The notes under the pieces were generated by a model. That model was given only the letters and a program-made list of their open reading frames with translations. It made no database searches and was not told where the DNA came from. Below, piece by piece: positions 24,512 through 37,959 of a DNA stretch of 64,000 nucleotides; the first letter of the stretch is position 1, and each line of letters starts with the position of its first letter. Made by a program: the position numbers and the translations under genes. The DNA is from Lates calcarifer (lineage: Eukaryota > Chordata > Actinopteri > Centropomidae). The DNA is taken from assembly GCF_001640805.2 (NCBI RefSeq), contig NC_066847.1:26279504-26343503 (forward strand), read 5' to 3'.

Positions 24512-27244
24512 ATTTGTGCTTTTTGGCAAGTGCAACAAATAACTGATTTATGCCAATGCAGGATTCACCAACACAGGGAGAAGGATAGAAGACAAAGGAA
24601 AGGACACGAGGATGCACACGCCTTCATCACACACCTCACACAAATTACAAAAGCCATGCCCTGTGGCTCAACACTAAAAAAGCTGAAGTAGAAACATTAG
24701 AAATACAGTATAATTATGGGTAAAATGGGAGATATCAAGATTCTGCCTTCAATGCAACATGGAGTCTAAGTGTAGGAATGACTTATAGTGTTAAATATGG
24801 ATTCAACTGACAGATAGAAAGAGTGAAAGTGAGAATGAGGCAGGAAGAAAGAAAAACTAACTGTGAGAGAGCAGGCAAGAGAGAGAGGGGGGAGCACAGC
24901 TGTAGCTGTAATCATCTTTCAGGTCAACAGTAATTACCAAGAAGACTGAGGAAGTGAGTGTAGGACACACAGTTTCTTCTCTCCTCACATCTTGGCTTGC
25001 TGTATTTGCTTCTTGTCTCATTTATTTTTGCAACCAAAACATGCACCTATCACAGAGTAGATGTCGGCGCAAGCTACAAGGTTTAATGGATAAAGGTTTC
25101 TCACAGTGAGTACAATTATACACATACCAACAGTCTAATCTTACCTCAGATGTGCTCCAATTAATTCACAGGCAGTGTCAGGCAGTTACTCTAACGATGG
25201 TTAACTATGAGGCTGAATTTTCAGACCTCTTACACAGTGAGCTATACAGCTGCTTCATACTCTCCTGTTGGTATTTTAAGCTATTTTAAACTTCTTGCCC
25301 AGAGTTTAGCCTCTCAGGCACCACATACCACCCACATCCCTCACTTGATGTGTCATGTATATAACTTGTGTTTCTATTGAATTTGAATGTGAAAGTGTGA
25401 ATGTAGAAAAATGAAGAGATTGTGGAAATGTCAGAGGCTCAATGTCTGCCATTTCCCCCCTGATGGAGTTACAATGTTCAGATTAAAAAAAGTGGGAGCT
25501 TATCTAAAACTACTGATAAAACTGTCTCTGGTGCTCTCCCTGCTATTTGTTACTGCACAGATGTATTTATTATTTTGCCAGTAAATTAAGGATATAGTGT
25601 CTCCTGTCAAAACCTCTACCGCAGCCCATCAGATATGCACCTCAATGGCCTTGCATCATTTGTGCAAAGTAGAAGAGAAAAAAAGAGGACTCACTGGAGT
25701 CCTTTAGTTTGCTACAAAACACACAGTTTTACAAGGCAGTTGATGAGGGTTTTGTGCATTTTTCTGCACTGGACCCATTTAAGATATTTGTGGGCTTCCT
25801 AGCAACCCAAAATTAACTTTTGAGACAAGGAAATTTAGCTTTAGGACATACATTTGTTTACCTCCCTCTCCTTATACCAAAGCTATGTGAGTTTTAGCAC
25901 TTTGATAGAGGTAGAGATAAGAACAAGTCAAAACCTAGTATCTGTTTGGACTGTGTATAGTCAATATGTGAATTTAAGAATGAAGATGAAAACTGTTGTA
26001 GGATCTCAGTAAACGACTACTTTCAATAGAAAGTAGCTTAAGCCTGCACGAACAGTCGCTAAATGTCAAGAGTTGATGCAAAATACACAAATTAGCATAT
26101 TTATGGTCTCATCATGTTGTATTTGTATTCTGCCTCACATCACACATTATTTTATTAATATATTATTACCAAGCTTTGTTTATTTAAGTTTACGTACCAT
26201 GTTTTTGGATGTTTAAAGTTGAGCACATTGCATGCTTTCACAGCATTTGACCCAGCATTTCAGTCCACCATGGGCTCAGTCGTGTTCAGCATCAGATCAG
26301 TATAGATTTATTCAAACCTTTCTCCAAACCTCTGCTCCCGAAAAACATAATCAGTATTTGCCTTTCTTAAGTATCTCATCTCTCTTTCATAAAAGCAAAT
26401 CACCTCTTTTTTTTTCCATCTCCACTGCTACCTCCCTGCTCTTTTTGGTGGTGAAGCTTTCAACTCTCTAGCAGATAACAGCTAAGAACAAAGGTTTCTG
26501 TCCCCGCTAACCTACAAAACATCAGTGTACTCTGAGAGAGATCTAAGATCTAGCATGGCATGACTTCTCACTTTGACAAACTTGTCTCAGTCGGTCTAAT
26601 TGGTACTGAATGCATTAAAACTAAGATTTTGTCAAACCCCAATTAAGCTTCTCATCTTACAAAATGGCAAAAGGCTCAAGCTGGAAATCTAACATTGTTG
26701 AGACCGACTTTCTCATTGCACCCTGATTCGGGAAAGTTAGTTGGGACATCAGCAGCTCTGTGCATAATTAGTTCATGAAACAGTAAGAAGTCTGTGTAAT
26801 TTCATTTGGAATTGACTCCTTGCCCTCCATTCCATCCCTCTGGAAAACTCAATCTCCAAGGAGTCGAGGGTTCTTCTCTCTTTAATAACAGCTAAACACA
26901 TCAACACTGCTGTTCCAAATGCCCCCCTCCCCAAGCTGTTAGGAACAAACTAAGAGATGGAAGTCTAATGAAAAGAGGTTTAATCGAAGAGCAAGGCAAA
27001 GGTGGCTCAGAGGCTTGCTGCTGCTTAATTTGATGGGATGCTCTTGGTGCCTGAAGACTGGCCCATTTTAATTGCACTCCCCTCTCATTTATAAAAGAAA
27101 GTATGCAGCGATACAGTCTTAATGAATCTGAACGCAAGGCAGGCTATTCAGTGTCTTTCTCTCACACACATTGAAGGATAATGTGATTGTGCTGGGTAGG
27201 CCCACATGTTTTTGGCACAGCATTGTTGTCCACAACTGCCAGCT

Positions 27245-27297
27245 ACACACACACACACACGCACGCACACACACACACACACACACACGCACACACA
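27245..27297. repeat. (AC)n microsatellite downstream of exon 4
   Basis: An AC run with GCACGCAC interruptions lies about 665 bases downstream of exon 4 in transcript direction. It is complementary in orientation to the TG tract at 28892-28923 on the other side of that exon. Confidence 0.96.
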
Positions 27298-27962
27298 TTA
27301 ACCTGTATGCTTTCTTTGAGTTCAGAGAGACAGATGTATGGCCAATGTTGATGAATGCATGTAAGACTAATTTAACACTCACAGCCCCTTTTTCTTGTGC
27401 TCTCTGTCCCTCACACATGCAACTTCATCTACAACTACAAACACAAACATCAATTATTATTACCATTTGAGAAGAAAATAGAGGACAAACACAAGGGGAA
27501 CACATAAAAAACAGAGAAAATGAAGACCAAAAAAGGAAAGAAGGGAAGGGAGCAAGCTCAGCTCAGCTGCCTAAAACATCTGTTCCTTCTTCTCACCCAT
27601 CAGGAATTTGATCAATAATCTCATCATGACCATAGCCATTAATCAATAACTCTATATGGGCTCAATCAATAATCTCATCCTTGACTTAATCAAAGCTACA
27701 GCTATCAGTCTCACATCAGTCAGTGTACCAAATAACTGATAGACAGCAAATCCAGTTATAATCAACATTACACTGTTGTTGTCACTATCATTATCGTGAC
27801 CACAAATAAGATCAACCAGCATCACTACCTTTAACATCATGACCACCATCAGCTTAACTCCGGGGTTTACAGACTACAACTGAGTCTAACTGGAGTATAC
27901 AGCACCACAGGAAGACCTCGATAAAAAGTAAAGCAGACCAGAGTGTGAGGAGTGATGCTTAC

Positions 27963-28054
27963 CTTCGCCATCTGTGCCTGGACTCCACTGGCTTTGAGCG
28001 AGGCCACAGCCTTCTGGGCTGCTGCAGGGCTGTCAAAGTCCACAAAGCCATAGC
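27963..28054 (-). CDS. rbms3: rbms3-like exon 4: end of RRM1 with RNP1
   Basis: This 92-base exon completes RRM1. Together with the preceding Lys and the split Gly it forms the RNP1 octamer KGYGFVDF, whose aromatic residues contact nucleic acid. It continues [20 protein letters not shown] and ends QMAK at a clean codon border. The acceptor is GTGTTTACAG|GC, with a modest pyrimidine tract, and the donor is AAG|GTAAGC. The visible exons 2-4 total 336 bases, so RRM1 and its linker form a phase-0 to phase-0 block. The KASG stretch is closer to RBMS1/2 than to mammalian RBMS3, which I recall as KANG. This is a single-residue difference, and the other exons favour RBMS3. Confidence 0.94.
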
Positions 28055-28889
28055 CTGTAAACACAACAGTGGTAACACAGAGTTAAAGAGGAGTAGAGTG
28101 AGTAGTAAGGATAAAAAAACAGATAAAAGATTAAGGAATATCAGTTAATATTGGTCATAATATTACTGAGCAAAGCCAGTGAGCGTTCATTTCTGTCAGA
28201 AACCCAAGTTTGTGTTTTGTTTTCAGCACTGTGTTAATCCAGTAAACATGTCAAAAGTCAGGCCATGTACTTAATCAAGTTCCACCATTAAATGTGTTTT
28301 AGCACAGAACATCAACAGAATTGGTGTCATAACAGTAACTCTTGTTTCTTGTTTATGATTCAAAGGATCTTCTAATGTCTGCACAGATTTATGTACATTA
28401 CAGTTCTCTGTCCTAGAATTATGATCATATTTTGTAATGACTCCAGTGTCTTTCTAAGTACTTCATAATGGTACTGCTCCATGGTATTGTCTGTAGACGT
28501 ACACATTTTCTATACCATATGGAGCCCCTAAAGTCCTGTAAGGTGATATTTTTTTATCTTGTGTGCAATGTAATACAATGTGTATAGTGACTAAATGTTG
28601 AGTGAATGTAGAGTTTTACATGTAAAATCTACTGCCTTCCTATTGTCTGACATTTAATACCCATTTGCCTCGCATGTGAGCTCATTTCACCCCTGTACTG
28701 CTCTAAATCTGTCATTACACATGGCGCTGCTATAGTAGTGGTCAATACTGTATGCCTCTGCACCAGTGACATCCTGAAAAATTCTCTGCATTTAATGCAG
28801 CGATTAAAGTGATTCAGAGTCTGGTTTAAAGGAATACAGACACAAAGAGAATGAGCCCCAGTCAATTTTATTGCAATAAGGCCTGCATC

Positions 28890-28924
<35 letters not shown>

Positions 28925-31900
28925 ACAATGTATCTGTCACACACATCAATCTCTGCTTTCAGAAATACGCCTTGTTTTACTGGGTCACATGGGTGGGGCT
29001 GGAAAGGGATGTCAAATACACACCAAACAGCAGAAAGACACTGTCTGTGAATGACAGTTTGCACACAAGGGTGTGTGGTATATGTTAACAAAACTGATGG
29101 ACTTGCGAGAATGGATTTGACTCTGTGTGTAGAAGAGAAACTAATAAAAGAGAGATATTGACATGCATGCATTAAGCTGACGAGTGAAATGTTTGGAAAG
29201 CACATCAGCTTTGGAGTTCAAGCTGTAGTTTTGAGTGGGCTGCATGTTAACACAATTAAATGATCCACATTTCAAAAGCCTCACTCATCACAATCCTAAA
29301 TGTAAACATGTTCACAATGAGAGGATACACTTCCCTCTCTCTCTCACTCTCCTTCTAACATCTGTTCTTGTCTGTCTGTCTTTTTAAGGATTTGGAATCA
29401 CGCTTAGTTTTGCTGATAAGCAGATGATTTTTTTTTATTGTTAACAGGCGGAAAGCTGCTTTCACAGCAAGATCTGCACTGCACACACAAATATTTATAC
29501 TGTTGCTAATGAGAAACCTATAACTTAGCCAAAAAAGGATAACACAAATACACATGCAAGCTCTTACTATAGCCCTTACACATATAATGTGAACACATTA
29601 ACGACTGTGACAAACACAGACCACTCAGATAAGCACAGAAAACAGAGAACAACAACAAATATATGCAAATATGCATAGACACACAGGCACACCACATACA
29701 CAGCTCTGTTTTTGCACTTAATCTATATTTACCTAATTAGGACCACACCAAAACAGCTGAACTAATTGAGAATGCACATACAGTATTCATCAGTAGCCTG
29801 GCAAGACGCTTTCATTTTATTCCAGAAGAGTTCCATATTCCACACTTCAGCTAATGGGTGTTTGTTTAACCATAGACTGTCCAAGTAATTAGTGGGAAAA
29901 TGAAACCAAACATGGTTCACAATGGATAATTCAGTCACCACTAGTCCAAAACAGAGGCCTTTTGTTTGATGGCAGGAGCTTTAACATTACCAGTAGTGGA
30001 CATGGTTGTTGACATAAAGAACCACTGTATTTATAAAGCTGGTGCTTTAAGGACAAAGGAAGATGAGTACGTATAAACAATGAGCTGCATGAGTTGTCTC
30101 TGTACCAGCCATTTAAGTTACTGATGTCATAAAGCTTTATCAAAGCGAAACATAATATTTCAGATCAGTTAAGTTTCAGTTAATTACTGAGATCTATCAA
30201 CCCCCACACAAACCATACTTCCACTTGCCTCTAGACAGCAGCTGCTGCACATTTAAACTGACACATTTAGATCACTTAATTTGTGAGGTAGTTTTTTTAA
30301 CTGTTTCCATTTCCTCACCTTTAATACTGTAAATAGGCATGAAACTGATTATGGATTACTATATGTGTTATGAGGACAGGAGGAGGTTCCATGATACAGC
30401 AGTTCTGCATAAAGAACTTCATTTTACTTACCATTAGTAACATGTGGCTTTATGTAATAACCAACTTTCCATTATTTGGATCCATCCAGGATGTTAAAAA
30501 TAATGTTTACAATCAAACTAGAATTGCAAGACTTCAATGTGCAGTGTAACCAGGAGCCACTTCTTGGAGCTGCTCTGTTTAGAGTGATTTACAGATTAAC
30601 TATGAAGGCTCATATCAAATGTGTCCTTATAACTGCACCAGAAAACTGAGTCCATGTCTCAGGAGCCTTGTACATGCTCTCTAAATAAAATATTGAGTTG
30701 TTGTAGGGGTTGGCATGTAATCTAGCTTGACTCTGCACATTCTAGAGAGTCCTCACATCTAAAAATGGTTGAGTGTTGGCTCGGGGAGAGATGCATGTCA
30801 TACCTATCACTAGAAACCACTCACCACTCTATAGGCATGAATGATAGGCAGATATGTTCATTTCTATGTCTAGTTTGGAGCTATAGAACATCATCCTTGA
30901 AGAGAATGTGCCATTTGCTTTGATTCTACTCATCAGCCAAGGCAACATCTGTGTATTCTGAAAATGTATTTGCCCCTCTCTCCAGGGAGGTCAGAGGTCA
31001 AGTATCAGCAACAAGAACACACCACAGAAGCTGGTAGGGATTCATTGTTTTTGCTCAAGGACACTTCAGCTCAGTGGAACCTTGCTGAGACAGCGAGCAG
31101 ATGCCAGCCTTCCAAGCTGACGGACACTTTGCCAAATGACACCACACTTCTGCCCAATATGTAATTTGCACATTTTCATATAACCTATACACTAAAACCT
31201 ATCCTCTTTAACTGAGTGAAAACTCTCATCTCATGTGGATGCAAATGATAGCTCTTCTGGGCATGATGATAAGGATACTTCCAGAGAACGGAAGAATGAA
31301 AATAATATCGCCAAATTATATAATCCTCCTCATGTGTGCCCTGTCCCTCCCATCTGTGGCCTTATGATGACACAGAAAAGAAAATTCATCTTGCTCAGTC
31401 AGGCCTAGCAAATATTCCACTCGTGAATGAAAAAAAAAATTACAAATCACACACGCACGTGAATACACACGCATATGCACTCACAGACACAGATGGAAGC
31501 ACAGATAAACATGAGCACCCACACACAAACACACACACATACTCACAGCATATACACACATACACGCACATCCCAAGCTTCCATCTAATCTCCTGAGCTC
31601 CCAGAGTTCCTGGCCTTGGGCCATTAGAATGGGCTAACCGAGTACAGAGGGAGCAGGAGAGAGATGGAGCAAAGGAGAAATGGGAGGAGGGGCAGTGAGT
31701 CAGGGGGAGAATGAGAGACTGGCAGGCAGAGAGAGAGAAAGAGAAAGAATGAGATGAGCAACAGTAGAGGGAGGGAGGCGGAGAACAGGCAGGAGACATG
31801 GAGACAGTGAGAGGGAGGGCGCTTGTCTTTGGGAAATGGAAATCCTTTACAATCTAAAGTGGTTTCCTCTCCCTTCCTTCCTCCATCCTGTTCTCTGTGC

Positions 31901-34900
31901 CCTCTCCCTCCCCCAGAGCTCCCACGCTGCTAACTAGAAAACTGTCAGTGTATTTAACAGTTAGGCACTACCCTCTACAAAGCTGTGGACTTTACAAAGA
32001 AAATCTTCTTCTCTTTCTTTGTTCACCAAAATGACAATTAATTAAAACTGTATTTCTCAGGATATTGTTTTTAATGTATCTTTTCATCATACATTCATAT
32101 ATTTACAGATTTTTTTAGAGAGAAACACCAACTTTTCAAGGAAAAAGAAGCAAAGTAGCCTTGAAGACAGTGCTTTTTTTCACTGAGCAGGGCTTGGGAG
32201 GATTTTAAAAGCCCAGGAATCATCAAATTTCAGAAAACAACTAAATTATTTTTGATAAAATAAAAGGATCATAGAAATTGGAATCACAAGGTCTTCGCAT
32301 TACAACTGCAGTATGCAAAGTGATCGAACACTGTCCCTGCAGACTGCAACGGAAGAAGACTTTATTTACCTGTCTCTAGATCTCTCACGCTCTCTACCTC
32401 TCTCTCTCTCTGTTCCTCTCTACAAAATCTTCCTGAAAAGGCTGTCTGCTAAATCATCAGTTTCAAAGGGTCCCCTTCCTTTTCTGTCAGCCCCAGGTTA
32501 TTTTTACCCCCGCCCTCCACCTCCCCATGCCTCCCCCCATCCATCCCTCCCTTTCCAAGAGAACTCTCTGTGCCAATTTGTACTCTCTTAGTCACGCCAA
32601 GCACTTATCTTGTCCCCACTGAATGCCTCTGCAATCAAACCAACACTTATCCGGTTGTAAGGCATTCTAATGGCTGACTGATAATGAAACTCCTTCATTG
32701 TGAGTTAACAACTGGCTAAGAGATGTATGAAGTCTACATCACAAGCGGTGAAATTGTTGATGCCTCTAAAAATCGGCTCCGCTGCTACAGCTGCAGCTGC
32801 TGCATTTTGGATATTTTGTGCATTGAACAATAAGCAGAAATTTAAAGCTGGATATATGGGCTTGCATTATGAAACACCCCCTCTAATGTTTAGCATTCAG
32901 AAAGGCTAGGTCTGGAGTTTAGTGCCAGATCCAGTACCAAGAATAGCCCTACTATTCCCTTGCAAACACACATATGTTGTCAAACATACACCTAATTAAG
33001 GCTCATTGCTTTCACAAAAAAATACCCACATTTATTTTGAAAGGAGCAGATTGTTTTAAATGCTTGGCGCCTGGATTTTATGTACTTGTGCAACTAAAAG
33101 TTATATCTCTCCTGAAAAATGAGACTTCAAAATGACACTTCAAGTTTTCTGGTTAAACAAATTTGTGGAAACACTAATAAAAGAGAAAACAAAAGACAAT
33201 TATTGGTTAAACTCTGATGTGTTTAAGATGCAAATGGCAATTTTAAAAGTCAGTTTTCACAGATTAGCTGGTACGACATGTTTTTTAAATGTGATTTCTA
33301 CACATTTGCAAAAAAATTAAAAAATTAAAAAATAAATAAATAAAATGAAATGACAGCTGCACGCCATCACAGGTGACTCCTCAAGCTACAAATTCAAACT
33401 TCTGCTCTGTATTGATTCTTAGTCCACCCATGTTAGCCCAGAAAATGTGGTGAATGTGATTAAACCAGGCTTTCAACTTGCTGCTTGAGTCTGGTGCAAT
33501 CGATACTGCATAACATACGATGACCTGCATCTGTTTCATCTCTAAAAGGACTCTAAAAGGAAGCAAGCAAATAACTGCCTCATTTTTCTGGGTTTTCCTT
33601 TAATTTGTCACTGGTCTGTCTTGGTAGGACCACTTTATCTCAAGTTTTGGTCTTTCCATGGGATTGTTGACCACAAAAATGTAGAATATGACAAGCCTTA
33701 GTCTTTAAATACACTTGAAGGTTTGTTTTGGTTAAAGGTGTAAGCACTGAATGTAAATGGCCTTTTCAGATTTTATGTGATCTTAAATAAAAGACATATT
33801 TTCCATTTGTAAATCGTATTAAAAAGAAGCCTGACGCCATAATCGGCAAAAATAAAGTCATGAGGATATGGCTGTACTGAAACAGGTTCTCAAAACTCCA
33901 TTTCAAGTAACACAGATGAAAAAAAAATTAATTAATTAGGAAAATTGATGAATAATTTATAATTATCACTAGGTTTACAGAATCTTCTGCCTTCCCTTCA
34001 GCTATGCTGTAATGATGCAGGATGCAGGATAGGCATTTCTATATGCTTTCAGAGCTCAAAGCCATATTTGATTATGCAATGCCAATGCAGGTAGTGGAAT
34101 GATTAGGTTTGTAATATTTATTTAACTGGCCAATTAGACAGATTCAAGATAGTATTTGAAGTATGACAGATTTCAGTGGAGATTCGCAGGAGTCCTCCTT
34201 ATGATATTAAGACAGGTATGACTGCAATCATTTATTCTAAAATATTTTATTCTAAGTAATCAGAACCTATATTTACATCTCTGCCATCAGTATCAATTAG
34301 AATGGCTTTTCTTTCACTCTCACAACTGAAGTTGATATGCTGATTACAGAGCATTTGTGCTGTTGTCCTAAACCATGTCAGTATACCTTTGAGAGGAGGC
34401 CTGGCAGATGAAAAGCAATCATGCTGAACACATGCTCTTGTGCGCCTCTTCACAAGCAGACGACTACAATCATATTGATTAGTGTTTTGTTCAGACCTCT
34501 TGAACAATCAAGCAGACCCTCATCACAAGACACTTGAGTGAGCCTCATTCACCACAGAGACTATTTGAAACACATTGTGGCTGTTGTATGGTGTTCTCCA
34601 TTTTGATTTGGCCAATGACAACAATGCCAACATCTTGCTTTCAAAAGCTTAACTTTGAGTATCATTAAGGTGCAATCCTGAAATCATCATCATAGGGGAG
34701 TAAAAAAATGAGGGTACTCTGCAGTGCATCATTTAGATAGATTAAAGGATGAGATAGTCATTATGGAAGTCAATACTGCTGTTCTGTAAATCGCTGTGTG
34801 TAAAAACACACACCCAGACCATATAGAAGCATATAACTGTAATGCAAACACATGGATTTTGTGCAGCAGCAGAGTGGGTGACTCATGCAAGTTGAAGTAA

Positions 34901-35113
34901 TCTGTTTTTATCTGACATCACACTGTCTGATGACATTTTAGCCCATTGTAAAAACCATTGGGAATTGATTGATTGGGAATTCAAAAAGGTAAAAGAGGAG
35001 GGGATTTATAAAAACAGGATCACTTCCCATAGTGCACTGATTGGTCTGACTTTAAACTGCCAGTTCAATCAATTCTTATAAAATCTGAGCTTGTGAAGTA
35101 TAGGGTCACTCAC
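28055..35113 (-). other. Intron 3 of rbms3 (about 7 kb)
   Basis: This intron separates exons 3 and 4, with donor GTGAGT and acceptor GTTTACAG. It contains a TG microsatellite at 28892-28923, CA-rich low-complexity sequence at about 31440-31580 and a purine-rich block at about 31640-31820 on the plus strand. A short piece at about 31048-31070 (TTGCTCAAGGACACTTCAGC) resembles a motif common in fish dispersed repeats. An A-rich low-complexity stretch lies at about 33310-33345. The remainder is AT-rich unique sequence with no recognisable gene. Confidence 0.9.
28892..28923. repeat. (TG)n microsatellite upstream of exon 4
   Basis: A perfect TG run of 16 units in intron 3, about 840 bases upstream of exon 4 in transcript direction. 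Confidence 0.97.
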
Positions 35114-35172
35114 CTTTGCATTGATTGGTGTTCTTGTCCAGGATGGCCTTTGTTGACACAATCTTCCCATAT
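35114..35172 (-). CDS. rbms3: rbms3-like exon 3: middle of RRM1
   Basis: This 59-base micro-exon is too short to be seen by open-frame length alone. I located it from its protein match, YGKIVSTKAILDKNTNQCK, and its splice sites: acceptor TTTTTACAG|A and donor AAAG|GTGAGT. Its first base completes the Pro codon left by exon 2 (CC|A), and its last base starts a Gly codon finished by exon 4 (G|GC). It encodes the alpha1-beta2-loop-beta3 part of RRM1 leading up to RNP1. The sequence is essentially invariant in the RBMS family, so it confirms the family but does not separate the paralogs. Intron 2 lies upstream and intron 3 downstream. Confidence 0.93.
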
Positions 35173-35354
35173 CTGTAAAAACAACAATTGAACATTCTGA
35201 TTAAATGTTGAATTATTTTAGCCATTTTAACATCTGGAGCAATATGGGTTGTTCCTCGAATCTGATGCAGATAAGTTGTTTACCATACTATCACCATGGC
35301 TCTAAAGTGGCAACATTGCTCTGCCAGTCAACCATTTATTTGGTCAATCACTTT

Positions 35355-36092
35355 TGTGGACATGAAAGGACATTCATGTTCTCCAGAGGATAAATCCTAA
35401 TGACTTTGGTGACCCCCTCACTTTTCACCTGGCACCATCATGATGTTCAAATTTGTTTGAATTGAGTGTCTTAAGCGCTATTGGGTGGATTGCCAAGTTT
35501 GGTACAGATATCCTCTGTACCAAAGATCCCTTCAGGATGAATTGTAATTACATTAACTTTTCTTCTGTGGGTCTGTTTCCATCACAGGCACCTTCCCAAA
35601 GGAAAGAGCCCTCTGAGGAACTCAAGTCCCATACTTGCATTTCCACAGGTAGAACCAGCATCTAGATTAAGTGCCAGGGAGATAGCTGGTAATCATCAGG
35701 ATGTGGCAATGCAACAGACTTTCTGACTGGATTGGCCAATGGTTTTGTTCCCCATTTTTGCAGCAAACAACATTACACACACATACAGCATCCCGTGTTC
35801 TTTTGCTACGTCAATGGACTGATTTGCTTAATCTTCCTGAGGCTTTAGCCCAGCTATGGAAGCACAAATCACAATGCAAGTTTTTGGCAATTATTGCTTT
35901 TAAAGGTTCCAGGAACTTTTGGTGGAAAAGCAACTTAACATTTTCATCAAATATTTGAATGTGGTTTATTACCTGCTAAACTAATGACATTGTAAACACG
36001 ACACCAGCGTAATGTCAGCATGTTAGCATTGTCATGGTGAGGATGTTAGTATGTTGATATTAGCATTTAGCTCAAAGCACCTCTGTAGCCTC
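35355..36092 (+). repeat. Split copy of a fish dispersed repeat
   Basis: The left part (35355-35565) contains GACATTCATGTTCTCCAGAGG, GATGAATTGTAATTAC and ATTGGGTGGATTGCC. The right part (about 35965-36092) contains CTGCTAAACTAATGACATTG, CAGCATGTTAGCATTGTCAT and TAGCATTTAGCTCAAAGCAC. I recall these blocks in this order as one high-copy repeat of percomorph fishes, but cannot give it a name. About 400 bases between the parts have no place in the recalled order and look like a later insertion. The end of this copy matches, in reverse, the element at 52.5 kb. Confidence 0.6.
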
Positions 36093-36699
36093 CTAGTTGT
36101 GTTTTACATGAGGGGGTTACATGAAAACAGATTAGTCTCTAAATTAGAGAAATGTAACTACCTTCTTCAAATAATTTTTGAAAGGCAGTGTTCACATTCA
36201 AGTTTGAACCTAAACAGCTCAGGTAAAATAAAAATGACACACAAAATTGAACAAAAACTGATCCTAACATAGTTTCTCAGGGTGTCCACCTTATCACGGT
36301 TTGATTTTCTATCCATGCTTCAATCTATCCATTCTGTCCTTATCCATTTCAAGTCCCAACCGCAGGCCTCAGCACACTGCCAGTTCTGTCTCATAAATGA
36401 TGATAATAACCAGACATCTGTATGGCACCCTATCCTGCTGGAGGGGCCTATAAGAGAGACAGACAACATCCACAGCTCTCTCTATCTGTTCTCTCAGCCA
36501 ACTTTTAATGTCTCCTGTCCATTTCACTACCTCCCTCTCTTTCTTATGTTTGACACCTCTGCCTCTCTCTTTGTCTTCTTTCCGTCTCTCCCCCTCCATC
36601 CCACTTCTATTCTCCAGCTCTCTGTTCTCAGAAAGAAGTTAATAATGTTTCTTATCAGCCCAGCTTTTCATTCCTCCTGGAAAGAGAGGAACACGAAAC

Positions 36700-37220
36700 A
36701 GACAAAAAACCGAGAAAGAGAAAAAGAGAAAGAGGCGGAGAAGGAAGGAGGGGTGGGGGAGACCAGAGCTTGGATGACTGAGATCGGCCTGGATCACTGC
36801 CTGGCTCGGTGAATGAGACTTTTTAATTAATGTTTTAACACTGCTGCACAATGACTGACTCGCTGACTGGCTATCAAGCAGACTGACAGACTGACAAGCT
36901 GGCTGACTGGCTAGTTGACTGGCTGATGGCTCCAGGAGAGGGATGGAATATTCCCTCTTCCCTTTTGGAGTAAAAAATAAGGGGTGGGTAGTGGCATCAG
37001 GGAGGGGAGACGAAAACAACAGAGAAACCAGGAGAAGATACAACACAGGAGGTTAAGAGCAGAGAAGGTTAAAAAAAGCAAGGGGAGGGAGCGAGAGACT
37101 CGAAGGGATGAGAAATAGATGAGGAGAGGGAGAGCAGTCAGTCAGAAGATAAAAAGAGACACTGAAGGCGAAGAGGAAGCGAGGTAGTCAGGGAGCGATA
37201 GAGAGATAGTAAGAGGTGTT
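36700..37220. repeat. Purine-rich block with GACTGGCT minisatellite
   Basis: The plus strand is strongly A/G-rich (GAGAAAG, GGAGG runs) at about 36690-36760 and 36960-37220. At 36849-36930 there is an imperfect minisatellite of GACTGGCT or GACTGACA units. The rbms3 transcript would read pyrimidine-rich here. Confidence 0.85.
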
Positions 37221-37959
37221 TAATAAAGAAGAGATCATTTAGTTGTCACCATCAGGAGAGTCTCTGTCAGGCAACTGCTTCTGTCAGTGAGAAAAAGAGA
37301 ACAGAGACTAGCTCGCCTGACAGCCTCACATCAAACTCTATTGGGACAGGAGACTTCAGAAATAAAGATGGAAAAAAAAGCTTTAAAAGGCTGCTATCAC
37401 ACCTAACATGACAGCTGAGCAGCTTATGATCTTGCAATTGGTAAAGAGAAAATCACTGCTTTTTTTCTGGACAATGCTCAATTTTCACTAATTTTCTTGC
37501 AATTTAAGATATTTTTAGGGTATTTACAAATCCACCGATTGTGACAGGCTGAAATCAAGTCTGACGTTTGCCCGAGAGTTTATTTTTATATATATATTAC
37601 AAAGTCATGGCTAGTGGTAAACAAGGTCTTTGGCCTGTGGTTCGGGGAGCAAGCCAACGACTGCAGACGTGGAAAACACTCTGAAAAAACAAGGCAGGAC
37701 TAATCGCCCACACATATACGCACAAGCAAACACACACAGACACACACGCAAGGCAACATCGCAGATCAAAAACACCAAAGCAGTAATCACACACATTACA
37801 CACACCATCTGGCAGTACCCAGCTCTTTGTTGACTTCTGCCTCCATGTGATTCAAACTTGGTGTCAGTGTGTGAGTGTAAACACCTACAGTGCATGTGTG
37901 AGTGTATGTGCCTGGACGAATCTGAGTATACAAATACTTGTGTGGGTGAAATTTCTTGC

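Larger units (their letters stand above)
2998..27962 (-). other. Intron 4 of rbms3 (about 25 kb)
   Basis: This is the largest complete intron in the window, separating RRM1 from RRM2. I find no further exon. From low to high coordinates it holds: mostly unique AT-rich sequence (2998-7000), a duplicated pyrimidine-rich module (about 7100-7600), CA tracts (8.73, 15.78, 24.0, 24.3 and 27.25 kb), a SINE relic (12.6 kb), a TTTGG-type repeat (15.06 kb), a CT tract (18.03 kb), a 62-base tandem repeat (18.45 kb) and a Tc1-like relic (21.9-22.7 kb). Purine-rich stretches lie at about 23350-23570 and 24040-24230. Stretches between these show nothing I can name. Confidence 0.9.

Noticed and set aside
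36282..36812. Open frame of 176 codons on the plus strand
   Set aside because: It starts in unique intron sequence but runs into a pyrimidine tract and then a Lys/Glu/Arg purine tract. There is no recognisable domain or splice context.
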